DNA from: Pseudomonas sp. 10-1B
GTDB lineage: Bacteria; Pseudomonadota; Gammaproteobacteria; Pseudomonadales; Pseudomonadaceae
Direction of reading: 5' to 3'
DNA: 64,000 nucleotides
Assembly (NCBI RefSeq): GCF_000935045.1
Contig: NZ_JYKS01000011.1
Span: forward strand, 124,001-188,000
Under the pieces are notes generated by a model that saw only the letters and a list, made by a program, of their open reading frames with translations, did no database searches and was not told the DNA's origin. The position numbers were made by a program, and so were the translations under genes. Shown here piece by piece: positions 8,071 through 16,578 of the stretch. How positions within the stretch are numbered: position 1 is the stretch's first letter; each line of letters starts with the position of its first letter.

Positions 8071-9285
8071 TCATACATTGGGAGCAAAGGGAGAGCTCTG
8101 GACTTTCTCCTGCCGTAGCGCAACGCGGAATCCAATGTGCGCCATCACCACAGCCGCCAACAATACCAAGGCTGCGGACAGCGAGGGATCGGCGCCCAGT
8201 GAGACGAGTGAAGTACTGATTGCGCCCGCAGTCATCTGTATGAACCCGTACAACCCGGCTGCCGATCCGGTGATGTGAGGGTTGACGCTCAGTGACTTGG
8301 TCAACGCGCAAGGCCCGCTCAAACCAATGCCACAGCTGAACAGGAAAATCAGTGCCAGCACGGCAGGAAGGCTCAGGTAGCCCAACAGAGTCAGGATCAC
8401 CAACACAGAGCTGCTGGTGATGCTCAGGACATTGCCACCTTGCAGCAACTGGTCGATCGACAGTCGACGGCTCAATCGGCCCGTCAGCGCATTGCCCAAT
8501 GACATGCCCGCGATCATCAGCCCAAGGTAGATCCCGACCTCATGCAACGGCCGATGCAGTTCGGTGACGAAAATGAAAGGGGCTGCGGCAATGAACGCGT
8601 AGATGGAAGTGGTGGCCATTCCTCCGCCCAAAGCGAACCCCAAAAACCGCGCAGAACCTAACAAGCGTCTGTAGTCGGCCAGTACGCTCCGGACATTGAG
8701 CTGCCCACTTGGCCGGGTTGTTTCGGGCAATAGATACCAACAGCAAAGCAACGCAAATGAACCGAGCCCGGCCAGTACGACAAAAATGGTCCGCCACCCT
8801 AGCGTGGCAGCGATCAAACTGCCCAGAACAGGCGCAAGCCCTGGGCCGATCATCATCATCAAACTCAACAACGCCAGGCGAGGAACTACGTTCTGCGAGT
8901 CCGAGGTATCGCGTACGATCGCACGCCCCAAGGCCAGCCCGGCACATCCGCCGAGCGCCTGCACCAGCCGGGCCACCACCAGTACATGCAGATCGCTGGT
9001 CAGTGCCGCGGTCACGCTTCCGGCCAAATACAGCGCCAGCCCGGCCATCAGGGCGGGCCGGCGACCGATTGCATCCGAGAGCGGGCCGTAGACCAACTGC
9101 CCGACAGCCAGGCCGATGATGTACATGCTGATGGTCATCTGCACCTGCCCGGCCGTTACATGAAGCTCTGCCGCCGAATACGGCAGTGCCGGCACGAACA
9201 TGTGCATGGCCAGGGTGCCGCTCATGGTGACCATTACCAACAGCCACATCGGCGGCAAAGGCTTGGGTCGTAGCGCAGTTGTCAT
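8071..9285 (-). CDS. Bcr/CflA-family MFS exporter
   Basis: A 404-residue, 12-TM major facilitator of the drug:H+ antiporter DHA1 group. 'GPLSDAIGRRPALMAGL' is the loop 2-3 signature, and 'GPGLAPVLGSLIAATLGWR' in TM5 is the antiporter motif of Bcr/CflA proteins. Such carriers export toxic compounds. Its place at the edge of the aromatic catabolic cluster suggests efflux of a toxic substrate or intermediate, but an unrelated drug exporter is possible. It lacks the shared palindromic operator, so control differs from the main operons; the nearby TetR gene is a candidate regulator. Confidence 0.8.
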   Translation of the reverse strand: MTTALRPKPLPPMWLLVMVTMSGTLAMHMFVPALPYSAAELHVTAGQVQMTISMYIIGLAVGQLVYGPLSDAIGRRPALMAGLALYLAGSVTAALTSDLHVLVVARLVQALGGCAGLALGRAIVRDTSDSQNVVPRLALLSLMMMIGPGLAPVLGSLIAATLGWRTIFVVLAGLGSFALLCCWYLLPETTRPSGQLNVRSVLADYRRLLGSARFLGFALGGGMATTSIYAFIAAAPFIFVTELHRPLHEVGIYLGLMIAGMSLGNALTGRLSRRLSIDQLLQGGNVLSITSSSVLVILTLLGYLSLPAVLALIFLFSCGIGLSGPCALTKSLSVNPHITGSAAGLYGFIQMTAGAISTSLVSLGADPSLSAALVLLAAVVMAHIGFRVALRQEKVQSSPFAPNV

Positions 9286-9355
9286 CGAATCGTCCTGTCA
9301 CCGGTGAACCAGCTCATGCCTCGGGTTTGCGGCAGACAGGCTGCCGGTTATGTGG

Positions 9356-10753
9356 TCAGAAGATACTCATCGGATATTCGATGATCACCCGGACTTCGTC
9401 ATGATCAGGCCAGCGGGTACCTGTGCTCGCACGATGGGTCGACTGCCTGACCCGAATGCTCAGGTCTTTCGCCTTGCCCGATTGCACGACGTAGCCGACG
9501 TCGATATTGCGTTCCCATTCCTTGTTGTCCTTGGCATCGGGATCATAATTGCCAATTCGCCGGTAAAAGGGGTTGTTGCTGTTGGAGTTGTCCATTCCGT
9601 CACCCCGGATATAACGGGCCATGAACGTCAGGCCCGGCACGCCATAGGCGGCCATGTTCAAGTCATAGCGCAGCTGCCACGACTGCTCGTTGGGCTCGCT
9701 GAAAGGCACCACCGCACCGGCGTTGGTGAGGTAAACCGCACCGCTTTGCGTACCTTCATAGGCCACCCAGTCGAACGGTTCGTCGCCGTCAATCTTCTGA
9801 TAGCCCACAGAAATCTTGTGCGCGCCGAAGCTGTAGCCGGTCAGGAACGACCAGGACGTGTTATCGATTTCACCCCCCCTGGCCTTGCCGTAGTCGTGGG
9901 TATCGAACACATTGAAGGCAAATGACAACGCCGTATTGGAGGTCAACGGCATCACATAGGTGGCGTTGGCGTAGTACTGTCGCCAGATGTCCTTGAGCTG
10001 GTCGCCATACAGCATGAAGCTGAGCTGTTCATTGACCTTGTAGCTGCCCCCCACATAATCGACCGCACGAGCCGGCGGCAGTACGGTGTAGTCCGTAGTG
10101 ATTTCGCCGTCGTTGTGGCTGGAGTCGGTACTGCTGGCTGCGGTGAAATGTCCGGCTTGCAGGGTGAGTTTGTCGAATTCGTTACTGACCAGGCTGAAAC
10201 CTGTAGCAGTACTGGGCAGCAAGCGGAACTGGTTCGATGAAAAGACCGGCACATTGGGCACTTGCTCACCATATTTGAGAACAGTTTTTGAGATTTGCAT
10301 CTTGAGCGCCCCGCCCAGCTTGGAAAACTCCCGCTCCGGATGACCGTCAGCTCCCCAGGGCACGAGGCTGGTGCCGGTCGTGCCCCCGCCACCGTCGAGT
10401 TTGACCCCCACCATGGCGAACGCGTCCAGGCCGAATCCGACAGTGCCCTGAGTGAACCCTGAGCGGTAGTAAGACATCAAGCCTTGCGCCCACTCGGATC
10501 GATATCCGTTACGCTCGGACACCGGCTTACGCGAGTTGGCGCCCAGATTGTTGCGGGCGCCGTTACGCATGTCGCGATAGAAATAGAAGTTGCGGTTGAG
10601 CAGATCCAGATGGCTGTCTTCGATAAACCCTGCCGAGTCGGCTTGACTCGCCATGCTCACACCACTGGCGCAGACGCCGAGCAGCAGGCCACACACTTGC
10701 CAACCCGTCGCACGGCACGCGCGCAGGGCCTGGGGAACGTTGATCTTTTGCAT
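9356..10753 (-). CDS. OprD-family outer-membrane porin
   Basis: A 465-residue porin with a signal peptide (hydrophobic 'VCGLLLGVCASGVSMA', cleavage near SMA-SQA) followed by OprD-family features: 'GFIEDSHLDLLNRNFYFYRD', 'EWAQGLMSYYRSGFTQGTVGFGLDAF' and a C-terminal beta-strand ending in Phe. OprD/Opd porins pass small carboxylates and amino acids, fitting uptake of an aromatic acid by this cluster. ATG 10753 is used; GTG 10765 is possible. An AACAACAATAA motif lies just upstream (10768-10778), suggesting Crc/Hfq control. Confidence 0.88.
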   Translation of the reverse strand: MQKINVPQALRACRATGWQVCGLLLGVCASGVSMASQADSAGFIEDSHLDLLNRNFYFYRDMRNGARNNLGANSRKPVSERNGYRSEWAQGLMSYYRSGFTQGTVGFGLDAFAMVGVKLDGGGGTTGTSLVPWGADGHPEREFSKLGGALKMQISKTVLKYGEQVPNVPVFSSNQFRLLPSTATGFSLVSNEFDKLTLQAGHFTAASSTDSSHNDGEITTDYTVLPPARAVDYVGGSYKVNEQLSFMLYGDQLKDIWRQYYANATYVMPLTSNTALSFAFNVFDTHDYGKARGGEIDNTSWSFLTGYSFGAHKISVGYQKIDGDEPFDWVAYEGTQSGAVYLTNAGAVVPFSEPNEQSWQLRYDLNMAAYGVPGLTFMARYIRGDGMDNSNSNNPFYRRIGNYDPDAKDNKEWERNIDVGYVVQSGKAKDLSIRVRQSTHRASTGTRWPDHDEVRVIIEYPMSIF

Positions 10754-10767
10754 GTGCTTATTCACTC

Positions 10768-10778
10768 TTATTGTTGTT
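10768..10778 (-). promoter_or_regulatory. AANAANAA (Crc/Hfq-type) motif, porin gene
   Basis: AACAACAATAA on the minus strand directly before the porin start matches the catabolite-activity motif twice in overlapping register. Binding is predicted, not shown. Confidence 0.55.
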
Positions 10779-10822
10779 AGGAAAAGCCTTGCACGCGATA
10801 CAACAACATTCGCGGTATTGCC

Positions 10823-11425
10823 CTAGACAGTGACGCTGCGGACGGACTCGGGATGCCCTACAGAGGCAACGCCGGTCATGCCCTGAACGCAACGCCACAG
10901 CAAAACTGTCAGATGCCCGGAACTCACCCCGTCCAGTTCTGCCTGTACGCTCATACCCACCATCAACCCGATGAACAATCGGGCACTGGTGACCACATCC
11001 TCGACAAACAACAACCCCCTCTCATGCCCTGCACGCAGAATGAGCACCAGTTCATCCCTGTAGTCATCCATCAGCGAATCCACTTGCCGGCGGGCATCCG
11101 GTTCAAGGGAGCGCCGATCCCACTGCAGAATCCGCTGCTCATCACGACGCGCAGACTGAAAGCTGACATACACCTCGATGAACGCCTGCATTTGCCTGAC
11201 AGGCGACCGTCGTGACGAGATCTGCAGGCGCCAGTCGTGCAGCAAGTCTTCCAGATATTCCACCAGCACCTCGACCAACAGTTGTTGCTTGCTGCGATAG
11301 TGGGCATAGATCGACCCGGGCTGCAGGCCGCAGGCATTGGCCAGCGCCCTGAGGGACATGCCCTCGAATCCGTCGCTGGCAATCATGCGTACCGCGTGAG
11401 CCTTTATGGTCTCGATTCGGGACAT
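10823..11425 (-). CDS. TetR-family transcriptional regulator
   Basis: A 200-residue regulator. Its N-terminal helix-turn-helix is clear ('GFEGMSLRALANACGLQPGSIYAHYRSKQQLL', the typical TetR GSIYxHFxSKxxLL form), with a variable ligand-binding C-terminus. ATG 11425 has CAGGAG five bases upstream; a longer frame to 11452 is less likely. It lies between the gentisate genes and the porin, on the same strand. It may respond to a pathway compound and control the porin, exporter or gentisate genes, but no TetR operator was identified. It is distinct from the two GntR regulators of the rest of the cluster. Confidence 0.8.
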   Translation of the reverse strand: MSRIETIKAHAVRMIASDGFEGMSLRALANACGLQPGSIYAHYRSKQQLLVEVLVEYLEDLLHDWRLQISSRRSPVRQMQAFIEVYVSFQSARRDEQRILQWDRRSLEPDARRQVDSLMDDYRDELVLILRAGHERGLLFVEDVVTSARLFIGLMVGMSVQAELDGVSSGHLTVLLWRCVQGMTGVASVGHPESVRSVTV

Positions 11426-11473
11426 GACGACTCCTGATGCACCGACGACCAACGCCGCCGAACCTGTCCGCCG

Positions 11474-12358
11474 TTAATAGGCGCGTGGAGAACGGCTCTG
11501 TGCCTGAGTCACATCCAGCGCCATTTCACCGATCATTTCGATAGCAATCCTGACCCGATCTCCTGGAGCGAACGGACCTACCCCTTCAGGGGTACCGGTG
11601 GCAATCACGTCCCCGGGATTGAGTGTCAGCACCGAAGAAATCAGCTCGATCAGTTCCGCGATGTCGACAATCATGTCCCGCGTATTGGCGTCCTGTTTGA
11701 GAACGTCATTGACCCAAAGCCGGTTGCTCAGATTCTGCGGGGCGGGCACCTCGTCGGCGGTTACCAGATAGGGCCCCAGTGGCGTGAACGTGGCGAACGA
11801 CTTGCGCATGGAGCGCTCTTCTTCCGCAACGCCAGGCTCGATGCGCATGGTCGCGTCGATCAGGCAGCTGTAGCCGAACACGTAGTCCATGGCTTCTGCC
11901 CGGGGTACGTTGCGTGCCTGCCTGCCGATAATCACCGCCAGCTCGGATTCATGATCGAAGCGGCGCTCGGAGCCGTAAGGCAGAATGATGCTGTTCCCTG
12001 CTCCGACCAGCGAACCGGGCGCCTTGAGAAAGAAGCCTTGTTCACGCGCGGTACGCCCTTTACTGACTGAACGCATTCCAAGCTCCCCCACATGCTTGCG
12101 GTAGTTGGCGGGAGCCGCGAACACGTGAGAGGGACAGGGGCTGGGAGGCAGCAAACTAACCGCAGACAGCAGTTTTGGCGCAATATCCGGCAGCATTGCC
12201 CTAACCTGCTGCTGCACGTCTTGCCAGTGACCGATCAACCAGTTCATGCGCTGCTGCGGCATGGCGCTGAGCGCGTCAGGCACCACTGTCGTGATGTCGA
12301 ATATCTGATCTTCGACCACGACACCCACTCGATACTCATCGAACACTGCCAGTTTCAT
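11474..12358 (-). CDS. FAH-family hydrolase (fumaryl-/maleylpyruvate hydrolase)
   Basis: A 294-residue fumarylacetoacetate-hydrolase-fold enzyme. The metal-binding signature is present ('RRFDHESELAVIIGR', with acidic ligands) and the C-terminal 'VIATGTPEGVGPFAPGDRV' is typical. The start ATG overlaps the stop of the gentisate dioxygenase gene (ATGA), a sign of coupling, so it most likely hydrolyses the ring-cleavage product to pyruvate and fumarate or malate. No maleylpyruvate isomerase gene is in the window, so it may act on maleylpyruvate directly or rely on an isomerase elsewhere. A related hydratase/decarboxylase role cannot be excluded. Confidence 0.85.
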   Translation of the reverse strand: MKLAVFDEYRVGVVVEDQIFDITTVVPDALSAMPQQRMNWLIGHWQDVQQQVRAMLPDIAPKLLSAVSLLPPSPCPSHVFAAPANYRKHVGELGMRSVSKGRTAREQGFFLKAPGSLVGAGNSIILPYGSERRFDHESELAVIIGRQARNVPRAEAMDYVFGYSCLIDATMRIEPGVAEEERSMRKSFATFTPLGPYLVTADEVPAPQNLSNRLWVNDVLKQDANTRDMIVDIAELIELISSVLTLNPGDVIATGTPEGVGPFAPGDRVRIAIEMIGEMALDVTQAQSRSPRAY

Positions 12359-13461
12359 TGTTCCGCTCCCATGATTTGATGGCCGTCGCCCTGCACCAGC
12401 CCTTCCTCTCGATAAAACCCGAGCGCCTTCATCGTCGGCGTGTCGTCGACCTCGAACAGCAACGCTTCCTCGGCTCCCTGATTGATGTGTTGATGCCAGG
12501 ACCACGGCGCGATTGCCAGAAAGTCTCCGGCTGCCCAGTCGTACTGCTGGCCGTTGACAATGGTCGAGCCCTCACCATGAAGCACGCAGTACAGCTTGCT
12601 GCCGGTATGCCGCCGCCGACTGCCCTGAAAACCAGGACGAAGCTTGAGCAAGCTCATCCCCAGGGTTTTCATCGCTGATCCGCCGTTTACCGGATCCTGG
12701 TACTCGAGCACGACATCCTCATAGGGATCAGGCTGTAGACCTTCGGCCATGCTCAGGGCGCGCTCAGCCTGCTGCCTTGGGTACACCAGCAATGGATTGA
12801 CCGAGGTCGGATGCTGCGCACGCGGGCTGCGCATGATGCCGCTGCCGAAGGCGCGCCACGAGTGCTCAGGCACAGCGTCCACCGGCTGCATCTGCTGGTC
12901 GTACGGCTCGAAAAAGGTGGCATGCAGCGAGCGGGCAAGGCTGATGTCCAGAACGTCGAGCCAGATCATCGGCTCATCACCATGGTGCACGTGATCGTGC
13001 CAGGCCATGGCCGGCGTCAACACCAGGTCACCTTCATGCATCGAATACATTTCGCCGCCGACGGTAGTCGTGCAGCCTGATCCCTTCAAAATGAAGCGAA
13101 AGGCACTGGCGGTGTGTCGGTGGGCCTCGGCCACTTCGCCCGGCAGGATGTACTGGATCGACGCCCAGAAGGTGTGGGTTGTGCCGAACGGCAGTCCGGG
13201 ATTGGCCAGGCGCAGGGTTCGGCGCTGTCCGCCGGAGCCGATGGCAATGGCCTGCCCGACCCGTTCGAGCAGGGGTTCCAGATCTTTCCAGCGCCAATGC
13301 ACGGTCTGCATCGTCGAACAGGGTTCACGGGTAAACAGAGGCGGGTCGTCCGGCTGGTGAACTCGGCAGTCGAAACGTGCCAGATCTTCTTTCAAGGCCT
13401 GACGAGCCTGGCCATCCACCATCGATGGTTGCGCGGTGGATCCGGTTGCAGGTGCACTCAT
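12355..13461 (-). CDS. Gentisate 1,2-dioxygenase-like bicupin
   Basis: A 368-residue two-cupin ring-cleavage dioxygenase. The N-terminal cupin has the family signature 'GEVAEAHRHTASAFRFILKG' (HxH iron ligands) with a downstream His in 'WHDHVHHG', and the second cupin has 'HTGSKLYCVLHGEG' and 'SWHQHINQG'. It resembles gentisate and salicylate 1,2-dioxygenases and 1-hydroxy-2-naphthoate dioxygenase. Gentisate is the best guess given the FAH partner and a flavin hydroxylase in the cluster. A GntR-type operator and sigma70-like promoter lie upstream, and AACAATAA overlaps the start codon. Confidence 0.85.
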   Translation of the reverse strand: MSAPATGSTAQPSMVDGQARQALKEDLARFDCRVHQPDDPPLFTREPCSTMQTVHWRWKDLEPLLERVGQAIAIGSGGQRRTLRLANPGLPFGTTHTFWASIQYILPGEVAEAHRHTASAFRFILKGSGCTTTVGGEMYSMHEGDLVLTPAMAWHDHVHHGDEPMIWLDVLDISLARSLHATFFEPYDQQMQPVDAVPEHSWRAFGSGIMRSPRAQHPTSVNPLLVYPRQQAERALSMAEGLQPDPYEDVVLEYQDPVNGGSAMKTLGMSLLKLRPGFQGSRRRHTGSKLYCVLHGEGSTIVNGQQYDWAAGDFLAIAPWSWHQHINQGAEEALLFEVDDTPTMKALGFYREEGLVQGDGHQIMGAEQ

Positions 13462-13468
13462 TATTGTT
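13461..13468 (-). promoter_or_regulatory. AANAANAA (Crc/Hfq-type) motif, dioxygenase gene
   Basis: AACAATAA (within ACAACAATAATG on the minus strand) sits between the AAGGA ribosome site and the ATG of the dioxygenase gene, touching the start codon. Occupancy by Hfq/Crc would block initiation. Confidence 0.6.
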
Positions 13469-13486
13469 GTCCTTTTATTAATTTGT

Positions 13487-13503
13487 AAAAGGTTGAACCA
13501 TTA
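13487..13503. promoter_or_regulatory. GntR-type operator, site 1 (dioxygenase-hydrolase operon)
   Basis: AAAAGGTTGAACCATTA has the shared palindromic core GGTTGAACC (13491-13499) but the most degenerate outer arms of the seven copies. On the minus strand it overlaps a promoter read as TTGAAT, 16 bases, TATAAT, so bound protein would cover the -10 region and start point. Confidence 0.65.
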
Positions 13504-13648
13504 TAAAAAGACCCACGAATGATTCAAGGCCCCGAGCGGCACTATTCGTTGTTTTTTTCTGGGCTCAGACCAGTCGGCGCCGCTAGGTACTGAGCGCGAC
13601 CGTTGGACCGATCACGCGATGGAGCGGCACATGCAAAAGGTTCAGTGC

Positions 13649-15274
13649 TCATCGCGACTGCTCCTCAAGCCATTGCACCAACACGTTCTTCTGCACCTTG
13701 AGCGAGGCGCTGCGCGGAAACTGCTCGAAGACCGCTGCGCGCTCCGGCCACGCATAACGCGCGACGCCTCGACGCTCGAGCCAGTGGCACAGTTCCTCAA
13801 GACTGATCGTTGCGCCGTCGCGAGTGATCACACAGGCACAGGCCCGTTCACCGAGGCGCTCATCGGGATAGCCGACCAGTACTACATGTTCGATGCGCGG
13901 ATGGGTGGCCAGCACTGCCTCGGTGTCGCCAGGGTAGATATTGACGCCACCGCGGCGAATCACGTCCTTTTCCCGAGCGACGTAAACCACTTGCCCCAGA
14001 GCGGTGAGCCGGCCCAAATCGCCTGTGCGCAGCCAGCCGTCCCGATCCAGGCACCTGGCGGTCAGCGAAGGGTTGCCGTAATAGCCCAGAAAGCAGCAGG
14101 GACCTCGGACCAGAATTTCACCCACCTGCCCTGCCATCACGTCAGCCCCCTGGGCGTCGACGATTCGCACCTCGTTACCCGGCAGCGGCGCGCCATCGGA
14201 CTCAAGCTGGCTTGCCAGGTCGTCTGACGGTCGTGAACTGGCCAGGCCAAGGCATTCGGACATGCCATAGGCTGCAAACGGCATGGGGCAAAGCCGGTCA
14301 CGAACGGCCATGCGCTGATCTGGCGACAGGCCGCTCATCGCACAATGTTTGAATGACGTCAGATCGAGATGATCCAGCAACGGCGAATGCAACAGATCAT
14401 GAACGTGAGTCGGCATCAACAGCCCGTAAGAGATGCGATGCCGCGCGATCAACTGCAGGGCCTCGTCACCGTTCCAGCTACGCATCAGCACAGTGGTCAC
14501 ACCCAGCACCCCGCACGCCAGCATACCGAATACGGCGCTACCGACGAATCCGAACTGCGCAGCCACCAGACACACATCATCGTTGCTAACCTGCTGCGCC
14601 CTGGCGCGCTGTTCAATGGCAAAGCGCAAGGTGTTGGCCGAGTGCATGACGCCCTTGGGCGTACCGGTGGTTCCGGACGAGTACACCAGAAGTGCCAGCG
14701 CCGCGGAATCGACGGGCGAATGCCGCCAGACAGCGTCGCTCCCGGCAAGCTGCGACCAACTGACGGCTTCACTGCCCTGCACGCTGTCGTGCGGCACAAC
14801 GATAGCGGTACGGGTCGATGCCGAGCGAACGCCTTCTACACACTGGGCGATTTCTCTGGGTTCGCCCAGGGCGATCATCATTCGGGCATTCGCATTGCCA
14901 CAGATCGCCGCGATCTGTGTGGCAGAAAACATCGGTGGCACGGGCACCATGACCGCGCCGAGGCAGGCACAGGCCAGCATGCTCAACGTGGCCTCGATAC
15001 TGTTGCGCCCATGGATCAGCACCAGATCCCCCGCCCGCACGCCCTGCCCGCGTATGCCTGCGGCCAGTCGCGCAGCCTGGTCCCGCATCTGGACAAAGGT
15101 CAGTGTGCGCTCCTGTTCGATAAGCGCAACCTTGTTCCCGTGACGATCGGCCACCTCGCTCACGCACGTCCACAAGTCACCTGTCCGCCAATAGCCTTGA
15201 CGGTAATACTCCAGCAGGCGCTCGTTCTGCAGGCTGGCGCCAGTTTGCAATGACAACTGTTCTGCCTGATTCAT
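13649..15274 (-). CDS. AMP-dependent acyl/aryl-CoA ligase
   Basis: A 541-residue ANL-superfamily ligase. The P-loop 'VYSSGTTGTPKGVM' is at residues 198-210. Other motifs are 'AAYGMSE', 'DGWLRTGDLG' and the C-terminal catalytic Lys in 'SASLKVQK'. It would activate a carboxylic acid to its CoA thioester via the acyl-AMP. It starts 10 bases after the stop of the CoA-transferase gene upstream and belongs to the same operon, controlled by the operator at 16500. The closest analogues I recall are benzoate/cinnamate-type and cyclohexane-carboxylate ligases, but the substrate cannot be read. ATG 15274 was chosen over the open frame to 15490, which overlaps the upstream gene. Confidence 0.85.
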   Translation of the reverse strand: MNQAEQLSLQTGASLQNERLLEYYRQGYWRTGDLWTCVSEVADRHGNKVALIEQERTLTFVQMRDQAARLAAGIRGQGVRAGDLVLIHGRNSIEATLSMLACACLGAVMVPVPPMFSATQIAAICGNANARMMIALGEPREIAQCVEGVRSASTRTAIVVPHDSVQGSEAVSWSQLAGSDAVWRHSPVDSAALALLVYSSGTTGTPKGVMHSANTLRFAIEQRARAQQVSNDDVCLVAAQFGFVGSAVFGMLACGVLGVTTVLMRSWNGDEALQLIARHRISYGLLMPTHVHDLLHSPLLDHLDLTSFKHCAMSGLSPDQRMAVRDRLCPMPFAAYGMSECLGLASSRPSDDLASQLESDGAPLPGNEVRIVDAQGADVMAGQVGEILVRGPCCFLGYYGNPSLTARCLDRDGWLRTGDLGRLTALGQVVYVAREKDVIRRGGVNIYPGDTEAVLATHPRIEHVVLVGYPDERLGERACACVITRDGATISLEELCHWLERRGVARYAWPERAAVFEQFPRSASLKVQKNVLVQWLEEQSR

Positions 15275-15284
15275 GTCGCGAACC

Positions 15285-16457
15285 TCAGCCTGCCACACTG
15301 GGGGCGGTGGGCCGTACGATTTCGAATTCGACGAATACTTCCTCGGTGTGCTGGCCCAGCACCGGCGGTGGGGTCCGGGTGCCGGGCGGCGTATCGGAGA
15401 GCTTGATCGGATTGGTGATGAGCTTGAATTTGCCCGAGAGCGGGTGATCGACTTCGACCACCAGGTCACGCTGTACCCGCGGGCTTTCAAACACTTCAGG
15501 GAACGTGAGTACCGGCGAATACATCACGCCAGCCTCGAGCAGCTTTGCATCCCAATAGGCCATAGGCCGTCTGGCGAATGCCCGAGCCACGCCCTGGTCG
15601 ACGATCTCGCGGTGCGCCAGCCTGCCCTCCTTGGTGGCCAGGCGCTGATCGGCTACCAGCTCCGGCGCTTCCAGGGCTACAGCCAGCGTGCGCCAGAACT
15701 TGTCGGTATGGGCGATGATCATGATGAAGCGATCATCGGAGGTCTTGTAGGTGTTATAGGGCACGATCTGCCAATGAGCGTTGCCGATCCGTCCCGGTGT
15801 TTCACCGGTGCTGAAGTAATACGCGTCCCGGGGAATCATGCTGAAAATCGTCGCGTCCAGCATCGACAGATCAACCAGTTGCCCTTTACCGGTCTTGTGG
15901 CGGGACTCAAGCGCCGCCATCACACCGATGGTCGACAGCAACGGCGTAATCAGGTCGCTGTAAGGCATGCCCGTTTTCAGCGGCCCGGTCTGATCGTCGC
16001 CAGTCAGCTGCATGATGCCGCTCATGGCCTGTACCACCGGGTCCATGCCGGGGCGTTTGGCATCAGGACCTTCTCTGCCAAAGGCCGAGGTGGAGCAATA
16101 GATCATGCGCGGGTTCAGCGGTTTGAGTGTTTCGTAGTCGATGCCCAGTTTCTTCGCCACGCCGGGGCGGAAGTTCTCAACGACAATATCGACCTTCGCA
16201 GCCAACTGGTGCGCCACCGACTGCCCCTCGGCGGTGGTCAGATCGATGACGACGCTGCGCTTGTTGCGATTGAGGGTAAGAAAATACACCGCATCTTCGC
16301 CAAGGAAGGTTTCCCCGGTCTTGCGCATGGTGTCGCCTTCCGGAGGTTCTACCTTGATCACATCAGCACCGAAATCTGCCAGCAGCATGGTCCCGAACGG
16401 ACCATTCATCATTTGCGTGAAATCCAGAACTTTCAGCCCTTCCAATGCACCTGCCAT
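15285..16457 (-). CDS. CaiB/BaiF (type III) CoA-transferase, copy 1
   Basis: A 390-residue family III CoA-transferase with the N-terminal 'FGADVIKVEPPEGD' fold signature. The catalytic Asp is probably Asp139 in 'RPGMDPVVQAMSG'; the family forms an aspartyl-CoA intermediate. It moves CoA between carboxylates without ATP. It is the first gene of a two-gene operon with the ligase, so the cell has both an ATP-dependent and a transfer route to the CoA ester. AGGAG precedes the ATG; the operator at 16500-16516 lies 43 bases upstream. Confidence 0.85.
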   Translation of the reverse strand: MAGALEGLKVLDFTQMMNGPFGTMLLADFGADVIKVEPPEGDTMRKTGETFLGEDAVYFLTLNRNKRSVVIDLTTAEGQSVAHQLAAKVDIVVENFRPGVAKKLGIDYETLKPLNPRMIYCSTSAFGREGPDAKRPGMDPVVQAMSGIMQLTGDDQTGPLKTGMPYSDLITPLLSTIGVMAALESRHKTGKGQLVDLSMLDATIFSMIPRDAYYFSTGETPGRIGNAHWQIVPYNTYKTSDDRFIMIIAHTDKFWRTLAVALEAPELVADQRLATKEGRLAHREIVDQGVARAFARRPMAYWDAKLLEAGVMYSPVLTFPEVFESPRVQRDLVVEVDHPLSGKFKLITNPIKLSDTPPGTRTPPPVLGQHTEEVFVEFEIVRPTAPSVAG

Positions 16458-16499
16458 AACGTTGTCTCTCCTGGGCGCTCGATATTTTTATAATTGGCT

Positions 16500-16516
16500 C
16501 ATTGGATGAACCATTG
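16500..16516. promoter_or_regulatory. GntR-type operator, site 2 (CoA-transferase-ligase operon)
   Basis: CATTGGATGAACCATTG is a near-perfect inverted repeat (CATTGG...CCATTG around ATGAA). A TTGACA -35 element for the minus strand lies at 16545-16550; the -10 near 16522-16527 is weak. The site falls at or just after the expected transcription start. Confidence 0.8.
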
Positions 16517-16578
16517 AAAACAGACTCAAACATGCCACAGTGCTTGTCAAGCGACAATTCATGAGGCTGAGGGATTTT

